A stretch of 64,000 bases of DNA, from NCBI RefSeq assembly GCF_003086295.3, contig NC_092055.1, positions 122,737,484 to 122,801,483 on the forward strand, in the 5' to 3' direction. The notes under the pieces were generated by a model. The model saw only the letters and a list, made by a program, of their open reading frames with translations, had not been told where the DNA came from and searched no databases. Origin of the DNA: Arachis hypogaea. Lineage: Eukaryota; Streptophyta; Magnoliopsida; Fabales; Fabaceae. Below are positions 13,051-25,087 of the stretch, piece after piece (the stretch's first letter is position 1; the number at the start of each line of letters is the position of its first letter). The position numbers and the translations under genes were made by a program.

Positions 13051-14202
13051 AAATGAGTTATTACTTATTAGCATTAAGTAAACTTAATTTAACTCTAAAA
13101 ACTAATTCAAAAAACAAAAATTGTTATCGATTTTATACTACTACTTCAAGCATTTTGAGACTTGGTTTTGTAAAGTTTTTTGAAGAGGTGCTTGTGTTTT
13201 TTAAAAGCATAAACTCCTCATTTTGTATTTGGTAAATAAAAAAGATCAAGTATTTGTACTTGCAATTTTTAAAAGATTGTGGTACTTTTAAAAGCAACTA
13301 AGATATAATTTTTTAAAGTTGGCTTGTGCTTTTCAAATTTTAAAAGTATAATATAACATCATATATTAACTAATTTTTAAATTTAATGCTTAAATTTATG
13401 TCTTTTATAGTATTTTTAAATTTTAAAAACTATTTTACTAAATATAATTGTTGTTGCTTGTGTTTATTAAAAATCATTTTTAATTTAATTTACTAAATAT
13501 AAATGTTACACTTTTTTAAAAACTACCTTTTAAAAATTAGCTTTTATAAGTTACTTTTAAAAAGTAAAAATTTTACCAAACTAAGCCTGAGTTGGATTTA
13601 TACGAAAACATATTTTTACTAATGAACTAAATATTGTGCATATACCAAGGACAGATCAGACATTTTTACAAAGCCCTTGTCCATGATCAATTTTGTAAAA
13701 TTCAAAAGCAAACTCAGGTCTCCTCTTTTGACGATGAGTTTGAGGGGTGTTAGTGAGTTTATTCCAAAACGGAAAATTAGTTGAGTTAAAATCAACTTAA
13801 TTAATTAGTTTGTTACTTTGTTATAACAGCTTTAGATATTTTAGCTAGTTTGTTACACATGCTAAGCATAGATGGAGGAAGAAAATCTAGGATTGGTGAA
13901 AAAGCCATTCACAAAGTATTCATCTCTCAAACTTTGTACGTCTTCATGCTACTGCTTATTACCCTTTATTGCAGGTTAGATGAGAGAGAAATGCTAAAAA
14001 GTTTTCAGAAATTATTATTTTTGGTTATTAGATAGTTATTAATGTTTAAAGTATGGGATAAAATATATTGTTATTAGACTAAAAAAATTAAATTAATAAT
14101 TAAATAATAGTAAAAAATAATAAATTTTGATGGTCTCTACTTTAATATTTTTCATATTCTAATATTATATTATAAAAATTATTAGACAAAAACACATGAA
14201 TG

Positions 14203-14203
14203 G

Positions 14204-14237
<34 letters not shown>
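14203..14237. repeat. (AT)n microsatellite
   Basis: An uninterrupted TA dinucleotide run of about 35 bp. Confidence 0.9.
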
Positions 14238-14239
<2 letters not shown>

Positions 14240-15756
14240 CTAATAGGTATCTTTTAAATTTATCCTTCAAAATTTTTTATTACACTAATTAAAAAAATTA
14301 AAACAAACATATTTAAATAAATTTAATTTTTTTAATTTAAAATACAAATTCAAAAAACAGTTTAACTAAAACTAAAATTTATCAATTCAATTTTAAACCT
14401 CCTAAAACTTAACACATTCCAAAACAACCCCTAATAAATATCACAAAATATAAATTTTACTCCATTAAATATTTCACCTCCAACCCATAAAATCTAGAGC
14501 TGCAGTGTTTCATACTCCATCTTCGTCGTTGCGTCCTCTCCTGCGCCACACTCCTCCCCCTACGCTGTGCTCTTTCCTCCTCCGTCTGCCTCCTTCGATA
14601 AAAGATTCTATCTTTTTTATCTATGTTTTTGTTTATATTTAAAGGAGAAAGCTTTATTCTTATAAGAATGATTTTAAAGTTATTATAACTAAATAAACAT
14701 AATAACTGCTATCTTCATGCTTGACAATATTTATTTTTTTTATAATTTTTAATAATTTTAAATGTGTTTACAAAATATTTGGTTTGTTATTTGTTATTTT
14801 AGATATGTTTATTTAATTTTACCAAAAAAATTATATCATATGTATTTTTGGATGTGTTTTAAAAATATTTTATTTATTATTTATTATTTTAGATGTGTCT
14901 TAAATATAGTTAAAAAATTATACTATAAATCAAATCACATTTTTCGAAAGATACACCACTAAAAAATTATAAATAATTATTTATTTTTAAAATCAACATC
15001 ATTGAAGAATAAATGTGACGGTGATAAAATTAATTCTTTGTTTTCTCATTTTTTTATTTTTATTTTATTTTTCTATTCTTGCCTTTCAAGTTTTGTTGAA
15101 TACCAGAATTAGTGTCCGTAAACATAACAATACTTAACGAAAGAAAATAAATAAATGAAAAGAGAATTCTATAAAGCCAAGTGCATAAAAAAAGATAGCG
15201 GTGTGTGTTTAATTAATTTGGAGTATTTTTTTTCTAAAAAAAAATGTGTTTTTAACGTTCTAAAATAAAATAACTACCTGAATAATTAGCAGAAGCTTAA
15301 CAGTATAAAAAGTTCAAAAATAAGAGAATTAAGGGATATAAAAGTTAAACTAAATCTCAATAAATATAATTTCCTAAAAAATAAAAAAATTAATAATTAA
15401 AAAATTATTATAATTAATAAATAATTAAATTCAAATTAAAAACGGTTTAAAAGATAATATTTAAAAAAAAAAAGAATAGCGTTTCTCATATACATATATA
15501 AAATACATTTTACCAACAATTATTACCTTTATTTGGATATAGTTTCCATTATTATAATTTTTACCTTCCTTTGAGATAGGATCATCATGCAAGCCCTGTC
15601 GGCCAAACGTCCATGCAAGCCTCAGATAATATAATTTTGGCCTCGAGGCTATCATCTGAGTTAATATTTTGGGCAAGAAAAATTTTTTAAAGTCTTCAAA
15701 ATTATCCTAAATCATATTTTTTGAGATTGATATGCTAAAAATAATAATTTTACTAT

Positions 15757-15860
15757 GTATAAAATATATATTAAATATATATATATATATATATTAAAAA
15801 TAAATTAAACCACTTATATTTATATATAAATATGTAATAATTAATTTTTTTGTCTGTATA
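15757..15860. repeat. Dispersed AT-rich repeat, copy 1
   Basis: The phrase AAAATATATATTAAA, then TTAAAAATAAATTAAA and TATATTTATATATAA, recurs at about 18257-18307. It is a dispersed repeat of unknown class and too AT-rich to classify by eye. Confidence 0.4.
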
Positions 15861-16981
15861 TAAATAAATTAAACAATAATATTAATATAACAATTTTTTT
15901 ACATACACCTTTTATACTAAATATTATTTTAATATTAGTAATTTCCTAACAATCACTCACGTGTTCTCTTTCTATTTATTAATTGTCATCATCAAATACA
16001 TAAAACTATATAATATAGTTCTATGAATTTCAGTATTAGAGGAGACATATCTTTTTGTTAGGCGTATTTTGTAAAGTGCTAAAAATCGTTCTTTGTTGAC
16101 GTTAATAGATCTTGTCGTGTACTATATATTATTACATTATATTTTTTTTATGAACTGTGTCGTGTACTATACATAGCAAAACATTTCATCCATTCATACT
16201 TTCTTTGTTTCATTAATTGCATTGGTTGCTACATAATAATCGTGTTCTAAAATTGTTCTTTTCTTTTGAATAATAATAGAACGTGTTTTAGTTGACGCAT
16301 TTCTTGAGCTTCCTTTTGTTATAAAATAAATATGCTTTTAATATATGTCTATTTTTATGCATCCCTTTCTCAACTTTAATCCCTCCCCACCCGAATTGGT
16401 TCTTATTTGTCTGGAAATAAATAATTGCCACTACATACCAATCTACCATATTAGTAACATCTCTTTTCGTTGGTCAATTGATGCATCAATCCTAACGGCT
16501 TTGACATAGACTTTTCTTGAAAATTACTTAGCTACTTTTGCTAAAGTGCTAAACTATATATAATAATTAATTTAAGTGTTACTAGCTAGTTATGAGAAAA
16601 TTAATAAGTAACACTAAATATCAACAATAATAATGTATCTTCTCAACAAAGACACGCAAAAGTATCCATCGATTTAAAGTACTAATTATTTTTACTAGTC
16701 ACTTTATAAGATTAATTATGATCATTGTGCCTTAATGACTATCTAAAAGATAATAAAGCACACGTGTCGTCTTCACCTCCTCCTTGATAAGTAACATCTC
16801 CAAATCATTGTCTAAATTCCATTGCTAATTATATATATAATTGCTTATATATCTTTTTTTTATATTTTAAATTATATTTTTTTTAAATAATTAATGATAT
16901 AAGATGCATTAGATAATATAATCATTTATGTACTTACTTTTATCAGTCAAATAAGTTTTTGAAAAAAAAAAATATCATAAC

Positions 16982-17490
16982 AGAAGATGAGAAAAATACC
17001 CACAGAATAAGATACCCACAAATATTATTTGGAATGGGGGGATTTAACAGAGACTTGCAAAATTTCCACAAGAACGAAGAGCTGCCCCACGAATAAACAA
17101 GGACGGAGATGAGAATAGAGGTATCTGCTTCAAAGAGACCCGCCAAATCCTAGCGACGGGTGAAATTGCTAAATACCCTTACTTAAATATAAAAGCTATG
17201 TTATAATATTTTACTGGAAATTATTTTTATTTTATTTTTTTAATGTATATGTAGATATATTAAATTTGTGTTTGAATTGTGTTTTAACATGATAAATTTG
17301 ATTGAATTGTATTCGATTATATTATATATATTTGTTCGTGGTTTCTTTTATAAAGGTTATTAATAGATACATATACCATATTTGTGTCTTTGCGGAGAGA
17401 ATTAAATGAGGATCGTGACGGAGTATTTTCTTAAATAGAAACGGGGTGGAGAAGGGATATCTGCTCCATGAATATCTATTGTCATCTCTA
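16982..17490. mobile_element. Non-autonomous hAT-type element
   Basis: The right end reads, in reverse complement, TAGAGATGACAATAGAT, which fits hAT termini of the TAGRGRTGRCAA kind. The left end AGAAGATGAGAAAAAT is its diverged partner. Flanks ATCATAAC (16974-16981) and ATCATGAC (17491-17498) match at 7 of 8 positions, the TSD length of hAT transposons. Inside, GACCCGCCAAATCC and GACGGGT phrases are typical of such repeats. There is no transposase frame. Confidence 0.65.
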
Positions 17491-17498
17491 ATCATGAC

Positions 17499-20400
17499 AT
17501 AGTATTAAAATTTCTATGACCTGAAAGATTTAAAATTCAATCTTTGTTAATTCTAAAAGAAGAAAATAGAATAAGACAAAAAAAAAATCATACAAAAATT
17601 TAAACAAATTTAAAAAAATTTTTGTTTAAAAAAATATATTAAAAAATATAACCATTTATATGTCTTTTTTTATGAATTTAAACAAAAAATTAGTATTATA
17701 ATAACAAAATGATTTATGACAATATTGTCATATAAGAGTGAGTGAAACAACCTCCTTAAACTTGTTGCTTGCAAATGACTCCTAAGATTGAAAGTGAGCC
17801 AAATTGATTTCTGAGTTATTAATTTGATTTATTAATAAATCTGAAGATTATAACTTTATTATTGTTAAATATGTTAAATTTGAGCTTTAGTTAAACTAAA
17901 ATGTAGCCTCTTCAAGCAGAAACTTGACTCGCTTCTCTCCTAAGGAAAGGAACCATAGAAACAATTCTTTAATTTTCTTACTTTTTATTTTATTTTATTT
18001 ATTTATTTATTTATTTTTTTGAGAGGGGGAGGAAGAGGAGGGTTAGGTTTTGTTAAAACTAATAATTAATATTAACATGTTATTATCACACATAATAATA
18101 TGCTAAACAATTTAAAATTATATTTTTCATAAAATTCATTCGTTTATTTAATTTCTTGTCAACGCGTTATCATCAAACTTTGGCTAATATAATGTAATAT
18201 ATTTAACTGCAATCATGTTATGTGCACATAAAATTCAGTTATTAAATTAATTATTTATATAAAATATATATTAAAAATAAATTAAATAATATATATTTAT
18301 ATATAATAGACAGTGATTGATTTAAAAATTAATTCTTAGTGTGTATAAAGAGTAGTGCGTCTCATCAAAGTTTTGTGATTGTTGAAAGGAGCTGAGGGAG
18401 GAATCACAAAGTTAAGTAATTACACGTACAATATTTCTCATCTAAATTAGAAAAAGGCAATTAAACAATGTAGAAGGACAATATGGTTCTCATCATGCAG
18501 ATAACCTTACTTTCACCTCTCAAATATTTTGTCTTTTCCATCCATTGCCTACATAATTAACAACACAATAACTGCTGAAGAATAGACATCTCTCTTATCC
18601 AAACCTCAATAATGACTTAATGAGGGATGTTGTATATATTCTTTTTTAATTATATTTTATTAAAAATTAGAGAAAATAAAAAAAAAATCATATCTTTTCT
18701 ATGATAAAAATATAAAAAAGTTACGTAAAAAAGTATGTAAATATATTTTTTCTATTAATAATTTGTGGACGGCCATATGAATGTACGAATGATATCATTA
18801 TTTGATAAAAGTGACACACAGCTAGCAAGCACAAGAAGAAAACGAAGGTTGTGACACTATATATATATATAACTATAGTAGTCTAATTGCATGCAATAAT
18901 GTCATAATTAACTTAACGGCAGCTACTCCCATGAAGATGCCAAAAACATCTTCTCATGATGATCCTTGTTTAAAAAGTGTAACTTATTTATTTTGCAACA
19001 CTTTAAATAAAGGTAACACTTTTACTTCAAATAAAATCAAGTCCTACAATCTATCATCCAATGGTCAAAATGATATATCTTCACATGATGACAATCATTA
19101 AATCTTCATTGGAGTAGCCACCTTAACTTATTATTGAATGAATTTTCTTTTAAAAAATATTATTATTCCATACATTATTATTATTAATTTGTATCAAATT
19201 TATTAATTATTCATAAATATAAATTAATAATACTGTTGAAACAGTTAATCATCCATTAAAATTGATTTGAGAGGTGTGTGAGGTAAGAATGTTGGATAAT
19301 TATTAGGATGAAAATAAATATATACGTGTAGCTTTAGAATAACGCCGACAATCACTATCAAAGTGCAATTGTGGCCATAGTCCATAGAGACAACATCGAC
19401 TGTGACCCCTCACATTTTCGTCTTCCACCCTACTCAATTGGGATACCCGTCCTTTTCACTCTCAATATCTTTTTTTTACACATATTCTACGAAATAGTAA
19501 TTGTTTTGGATTAAAAAAAAACATTTATTTAATCGTTTAATTTTTTAGTGAAAATATTTCATAACACTGTATCATCAGCAAGTTTTATGAGTATTTATAA
19601 TTGAACAAATGAATGATCACAAAATATTTTTCATGCATAAATCAGGATTTGAATCATCATCGCATGCACGATTTAATTTTTGATTAAAAAAAAAATTAGA
19701 AGATGAACCACTAAATCATACCTACATGATTAAAATTATATATTTATAAATATGATATATATAGATCAGCCTACTACTAGTATATTGTCTATACTTCAAG
19801 CCCGAAAAATAAAACTAAAAAACTTTTATATAAATAATTCGATATTTAATTTGCACATAAAGGATACTAAAGTGTAATGTATCAAAATCCGAAGATAACA
19901 AAATGCATACATTGTAGGTATATTTAGTGTGAAAAACATCTATCTTTCCTACTTCAACTATGAAATTCACTTTTTGGGGTTTCACCGAAGGAAAATTGGA
20001 AGCATGGCCACGTCCAAATGTTGGCCATAATAATATATAGTTTCTTCATGTAAGGATTGGACAAAGAAGCCTTTCCCTTTCAACTCAACTCAATTCAAAT
20101 TGAATTGACCAATTTCTGTATCCTGTCTCTTTGTTGGGACTTCTTCCCAACCAGCATTTATATTTCAAGTATCCTTATTACACATCAAACATATGTATGC
20201 ATCATATCAATCATCGTTATTGCTTAATTTTATATTAAAGGCAGGGTACTTATAAAAAATTGAAGTTAGTTATGATTAATACATATATGTTATATGTTAT
20301 GTAAATATTATAAGAACAAAGGGGCTTGGATTATTATTCCTAGGTTTCCCTTTCGACATATAGCCACCAAAATTGACAATCATAACAATGTTACATGTAT

Positions 20401-20695
20401 CATGTGTTCACACTAGTGACTTCAAAATATAGAAGATTTTCTTCCTGGGAAAATACCTTTAAAGTCTATATTATATTATACAAGTACTATTACTTTCTTT
20501 TGTCTTTTATCTATTAATTAAAGAATGAATCCCACTCAAATTCCATATATTAATAGATGATAAATAATAAACAGTAAATAATGGTTTTATATAAGTTAAA
20601 ATAAGACCATTAAATCTTATCAAGTTTCCAAATATTTATTATAGTATTTGTATCATTATATTATTCTAGCTAAATGTATAAAGCTTTGGAGTTAT
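17499..20695. other. AT-rich intergenic sequence
   Basis: No gene, RNA gene or complete element is recognised. A second copy of the AT-rich repeat lies at about 18257-18307. Confidence 0.5.
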
Positions 20696-20696
20696 A

Positions 20697-21052
20697 TTAA
20701 GGTTATAATTATTCTGTAAATCTCTTTAATTTTATTAAAATTTTAATTAAATTTTTATATTATTATTTTTTATTGAATTCTTATATCATAATAATAAATT
20801 TTGTAATTAAATTTTTGTCGTAATAAAAATATTAAAATTAACAAAATATTTTATTAAACAAAATAAATATATCTAATTTATTAGATATATTTATTTTGTT
20901 TAATAAAATATTTTGTTAATTTTAATATTTTTATTATAATAAAAATTTAATTACAAAATTTAATATAATATAAGAATCTAATTAAAAAATTATAAAAATC
21001 TAATTAAAAATTTAATAAAATTTTAAAGATCGAAAAAATAATTAAACCTTAA
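20697..21052. mobile_element. AT-rich hairpin MITE (about 356 bp)
   Basis: Inverted arms of roughly 175-185 bp meet at about 20875-20882. The outer ends are TTAAGGTTATAATTATTC and its partner TTAAGGTTTAATTATTTT in reverse complement. TTAA at each end could be a TSD or part of the terminal repeat, so the superfamily is left open. It has no coding capacity. Confidence 0.7.
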
Positions 21053-21477
21053 ATTAATTAGGAGGACATAATAGCGTATTTTGATGCTATCCATTTTCGT
21101 GTGTCTCTTTTTAATACTATTTATGTAAAATATTATAAATTATTGATAAAATTCATTAATAATTAATAATTAATTATTAATGATGACTAGATTTGTCAAT
21201 AATTAAAAATCCTATATCATATTCTTTTAATAATTGTGCTTACTCTTTTTTGTATTTATATGGACATTAACATAGATAATTTCTTTTACAACTCATGAGT
21301 ACATGTTCTAGAACCAATGCCTTTTGTCATATTTTTTATTTTTTTTTTCTACTTTAATTATGTTGTACGGATAATGTGTTCTTTTTTTTAATTGAAAATT
21401 GATCTTTTTAAAATAGAAAGTATAATTCCATTATTTTTTTAGTATTTTACTATACTTTTATTCCTTTAATTACATGA
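21053..21477. other. AT-rich intergenic sequence
   Basis: Nothing recognised apart from short TTAATAATTAATAATTAATTATTAA-like runs that are simple sequence. Confidence 0.4.
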
Positions 21478-21662
21478 GTTTAATTTTAATGCATTGATAA
21501 TGTAAATTATTTTATACAATCACATAATTATATTTATTTTTTTAGACGATTATTGACGTTATTAATAAAAATAATAGTTATTTTTAATAATGTGATATTA
21601 CGTGATTAAATACACGTGCAAAATGATTTTACACAGACAATATACTAAAATTAAATTTTAAT
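21478..21662. mobile_element. Small MITE with TTTAATTTTA termini
   Basis: The left end TTTAATTTTAATGCATTGA and the right end, in reverse complement TTTAATTTTAGTATATTGTC, form diverged terminal inverted repeats. Related sequence lies in both arms of the fold-back element (about 41731-41899 and 43213-43389). The superfamily is unresolved. Confidence 0.5.
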
Positions 21663-22137
21663 TATATAATGATGGTTTCTAATCAAAATAAATTTTTCAT
21701 CCGGCCTCGTATTTTGTTATAGACATTGACATATTTATTTATTGTAGTAGACTTTGTACTTTTCTTTATTCCAAATATTTGCAGAAAACAAAATCTAAAA
21801 CATTTTGAAGTAAAAATTGGTAACTGGAATACTAAAACTGATGAGAAATGAAACAAATTATTGAAGATAAAACATAAGCAAATAAACTGAAATAAAGAGA
21901 TGACTTCTAAATACTTACGAGCTCGCACGTGCATTCCATGACTTCTTACGTTAGTGTGATTCAAAATTTTTTTAGAATGTGTTCATGGGTGTCAGATTCA
22001 GAATAAAAGCCCCTTTTTCAATCTTCAGCCCTTTGATTTATTTATAAAAAAAAAAATCTACGATGAAACCGGTCTTACTTGAAGATCAAGTAATTTTTCT
22101 CGCATTCTAAAAATAATGGTTATCCTTCCCACTATTT

Positions 22138-22200
22138 CACTACAAAGAATATTTAACGGCAAATTTTCTAACATTTACGAGGAAAATTCGTCTCTCGACT
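22138..22200 (+). mobile_element. CACTA-type 5' terminus, copy 1
   Basis: CACTACAAAGAAT at 22138-22150 fits the CACTACAAGAAA terminal repeat of En/Spm elements. Further subterminal-like sequence resumes after the TRIM (AAATCCGACAGTAAAT, about 22829). No transposase and no 3' terminus were found. Confidence 0.55.
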
Positions 22201-22375
22201 GGGAAGACTTCGGGAGGAATCAAACGAGAGAATATAAGATGAGAAGACACCACATCCAACTCAAAATCTTAAGGTGTCAAGTTAATGGGTCTCTTATCTT
22301 ATAAACTCCTCACTCTTTCTTACTTTTTTTGATGTGGGACTAACTTCAACACTCCTCACACTTGCAACACTAACA
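22201..22375 (-). repeat. TRIM LTR, truncated copy
   Basis: Direct repeat of 22615-22789 with scattered substitutions. On the plus strand it starts at GGGAAGACTTCGG instead of TGTTGGGCC, so the outer end is missing or scrambled. Confidence 0.85.
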
Positions 22376-22389
22376 ATCTCCCCCTCAAG
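22376..22389 (-). other. TRIM polypurine tract
   Basis: In reverse complement TTGAGGGGGAGAT sits directly before the LTR start TGTTAG, the standard PPT position. Confidence 0.7.
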
Positions 22390-22565
22390 TGTGAGCCTCC
22401 ACATCAAGCATCAACTCCCCCTCTTTCTAGCTCCTCCACCACAGGTATTTGTCCATCACACCGCCGCAAAATACCGCGGGACACGCCATCCGAACCATCT
22501 TTGTCGGGAAGACTTTCGATGCTTCACCTTGAATACCCCCTTAAAACCAGACCGATTAAACCATC

Positions 22566-22578
22566 GGCTCTGATACCA
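22566..22578 (-). other. TRIM primer-binding site (tRNA-Met type)
   Basis: The reverse complement reads TGGTATCAGAGCC, two bases inside the LTR end CCCAACA. It fits the 3' end of plant initiator tRNA-Met. Confidence 0.85.
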
Positions 22579-22580
22579 CT

Positions 22581-22789
22581 TGTTGGGCCAACCATGAAGA
22601 GCTCTTGATCACCGGGAAGACTTCGGAGAGGAATCAAGCGAGAGAACATAAGATGAGAAGACACCACATCCAACTCAAAACCTTAAGGTGTCAAGTTAGT
22701 AGGTCTCTCATCTTATAAACTCCCCACTCTTCCTTGCTTTCTTTGATGTGGGACTAACTTTAACACTCCTCACACTTGCAACACTAACA
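22581..22789 (-). repeat. TRIM LTR, complete copy (209 bp)
   Basis: The ends are TGTTGGGCC and ACTAACA on the plus strand, an inverted TGTTRG/CYAACA pair. It contains TGATGTGGGACTAAC, which is shared with the other copy. Confidence 0.85.
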
Positions 22790-24573
22790 TCGAATAGGTT
22801 ACCATGAGATTTAAAAATCCATAACTAAATCCGACAGTAAATAGAGACTCAAAAATTAATTTTACTAGCGCTGAATTTAGCATCGATTCCGACAGTAACA
22901 AGATTTAGTGAAACACGATGTTTAGACAATGACAAACACCTTACTGTCAGATATTTTTGCCAGTAGATTTGGGTAAAATTCAAACAGAAAACTCCTTTCC
23001 CTAACTTCTGCAAACTCTCCCTCTCTTCTCTTCTTTTCTTCTCTCTCTCATCTCTCTCTCCCTCTGCTCCATTGAAGAAGGTTGCGTCGCCACCACCTGG
23101 AGCTACTGTCACCGCCAATAAGCCACAATGTCATCGTAGATTAGCACGTAGTCATAACTGTTGCTGGAGTCTCCGTGGAAAGCCTCCGCCATGCCACTGC
23201 TATTGGTGTCCCTTGCCGTCGGAGGTCATTACCTTGTCGCCGTCACCACGACTGAGGTCCACCGCACCAAAGGTAAGGTTGTTGTGCATTTTTCCTTTTG
23301 GTTGTTTGTTATATTACTAAACCTAGCTCAATCACCATAAGTTTCACTGCCGCCTCCTGTCACCACCACGCTTCCACCATCCTGCAGCCACCATCAGAGA
23401 TAATTTTTTATAATTTTTGTATTTTTTAGATTATTTTGTTTGTTTAGATTTTTCTTAGTTATTTTATTAAATTGTTGATTAAATTTTTTAATGAAATGTA
23501 TGTGTGATTAGGGTTTGTTATATTAATTTAGTATAATTAGAAACTAAATAATGTTAGGTTAGGTAGGGTGTAATTTAGGATTTGTTCTAAGTTGATGGCA
23601 TTTTGGATGACTGTTAATTTTTTGAGTTTATTGTTGTCTAAGTTAATTATTTTCTGAGTTAATTAGTGTTGATTGTTGTTAATTCTCTGATTTAATCTTA
23701 ACTTATTAATTTTTTAAGTTAATTATTGACTTATTATTAACTGTTGTTAACTTTCTGAATTTATTGTTGTATGAGTTATTATTTTTTGAATTAATTTTGC
23801 TAAGTTAATTGTTGCTAATTTACTTAGTTTGTTGCGATTTACTCATTTGAATATAAAAACTTTGATTTGTTTGTTTAATTATAATTTGTGTGTTGATTAT
23901 GTTTATAGTTTGTGTGTTAATTATGTTTGTAGTTTGTAATTGAAGGTGTACAGCTTGCTATTCTGGAAAATGCACTATAAACGTTAGATCTCCGATGCTG
24001 GTAGTTCTTGGTAGTTCTTTGTTCATAGAGTAATGATTTATGATGCAAAACCTCCAGCTAGGTTTGTAAGTTACTGAAATTATATAAGTTTAAATAGATA
24101 TATCATTTGAGAGATATACATATGCATGTTAGTGGATTAAATCTTAATGCGTCTTTATATGTTAATTGATTCTTTGTGAATTTGTCCCATTTGCCTATAA
24201 CTTTCACTCCCTTTGTATAATTAATTTGTCCCATTTGTAGATAGACATGGATTAATTATAATCTTAATTTGTCCCATTTGTATAATTAATTTTTGGGATA
24301 AGTACTATTTTGTTCCCTAAGATTTAGGCTCAAAATCAAAATTGTCCCTAATTTTTTTCATTTAAAATGGCCCCAACATTAAAATTATTTTTAAAATCAT
24401 CCTTTTAACCATTTTACCCTTATCCCATTAATCCTATTCTCTCATTTGTCTGACTAAAATCCTATCTTCATTTCCTTCACGAAAACACACACAAATAAAA
24501 AAAACAAAAAAAAAAAGAAAGAAAGAAGGTGAACGAGAGTTGAAGAAGAGAGAGAGGTGGAGGGACATCATCG
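22790..24573. other. Probable CACTA interior and intergenic sequence
   Basis: It begins with CCGACAGTAA-type phrases like those near the second CACTA end. A CT-rich and GCC-rich stretch (23000-23400) follows, resembling an untranslated leader with a weak 82-codon frame, and then AT-rich sequence with repeated TTAATT/TTGTTG runs. Phrases at 24298-24440 (GGGATAAGTACTATTTTG, AATTGTCCCT) resemble the edge of a further non-autonomous element. No gene is supported. Confidence 0.4.
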
Positions 24574-24605
24574 ATGGAATTGAGTGCCGCTGCGCGGTCA
24601 AAGAG

Positions 24606-24929
24606 TAGCAGTTTCAGATTTTCTTTTTCTCTGTTTCAGATCTCCTTTTTCTCCTTTTTTCCGACGACCGTTTCAAAGACCAACGACGGCAGCAGTTTCG
24701 ACGATTTTGAGCTCTCTCTCTCTTTCTCTCTCTCTATGCGTTCTCTTTCTTCTTTCGATAGTGGTGGCAGTAGCAGGGATGGCGCCGACAGGATTAAGTG
24801 TCGTTGTTGCTGTCGAAGAGCAGCAGCTTTAGGTCTCCCTTTCCTCGGTTTAATTTTAGATCTCCTTTTTCTCCTTTTTTTGGCGACAGTTTCAAAGACC
24901 AGTGGCGGCGACCGTATCGACGATTTCGA

Positions 24930-24971
<42 letters not shown>

Positions 24972-25015
24972 CTGCGTTCTCTCTTCTCTCGACAGTGGTG
25001 GCAGCGGCGGCGGAT
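24606..25015 (+). repeat. Tandem duplication of about 200 bp, CT-rich
   Basis: Two units (about 24606-24800 and 24815-25015) share ATCTCCTTTTTCTCC, GTTTCAAAGACCA, CGACGATTT, a CT run, TGCGTTCTCT and GTGGTGGCAG in the same order. A 153-codon frame (24574-25035) covers both and repeats TVSKT...DDFELSLS. No known domain is visible, so coding status is doubtful. Confidence 0.7.
24935..24966 (+). repeat. (CT)n microsatellite
   Basis: About 32 bp of CT repeats within the second duplicated unit. Confidence 0.9.
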
Positions 25016-25087
25016 TCTTTACTATCACTGCCTAACCATCCCTTTCTCCTGAGCTCATTGTATCTCTCTTGTCTCTTTCTGTACTAA

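Larger units (their letters stand above)
13051..16973. other. AT-rich intergenic sequence
   Basis: No coding region is supported; the short frames lack family resemblance. It contains an (AT)n run at about 14203-14237 and another at 15776-15793. Confidence 0.5.
22191..22789 (-). mobile_element. TRIM (terminal-repeat retrotransposon in miniature)
   Basis: Two direct repeats of about 175 and 209 bp flank a 205-bp interior. Read on the minus strand, the complete LTR (22581-22789) starts TGTTAGTGTTGCAAG and ends TTGGCCCAACA. It is followed after two bases by TGGTATCAGAGCC, the usual primer-binding site for initiator tRNA-Met. Before the other LTR lies a purine tract. The interior is too short for any gene, so it must borrow enzymes. 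The left LTR copy lacks roughly 30 bp at its outer end. The 5S rRNA-like LTR of Cassandra is absent. Confidence 0.85.

Noticed and set aside
14762..14962. 66-codon frame rich in Phe, Ile and Tyr
   Set aside because: It lies in AT-rich DNA with an internal duplicated phrase and has no recognisable domain.
22191..22789. Cassandra TRIM
   Set aside because: Cassandra LTRs carry a 5S rRNA-like promoter region, and no such sequence is present here.
23072..23320. 82-codon frame in the GCC-rich stretch
   Set aside because: Short, compositionally biased and without a known domain. It may be leader sequence of a CACTA element.
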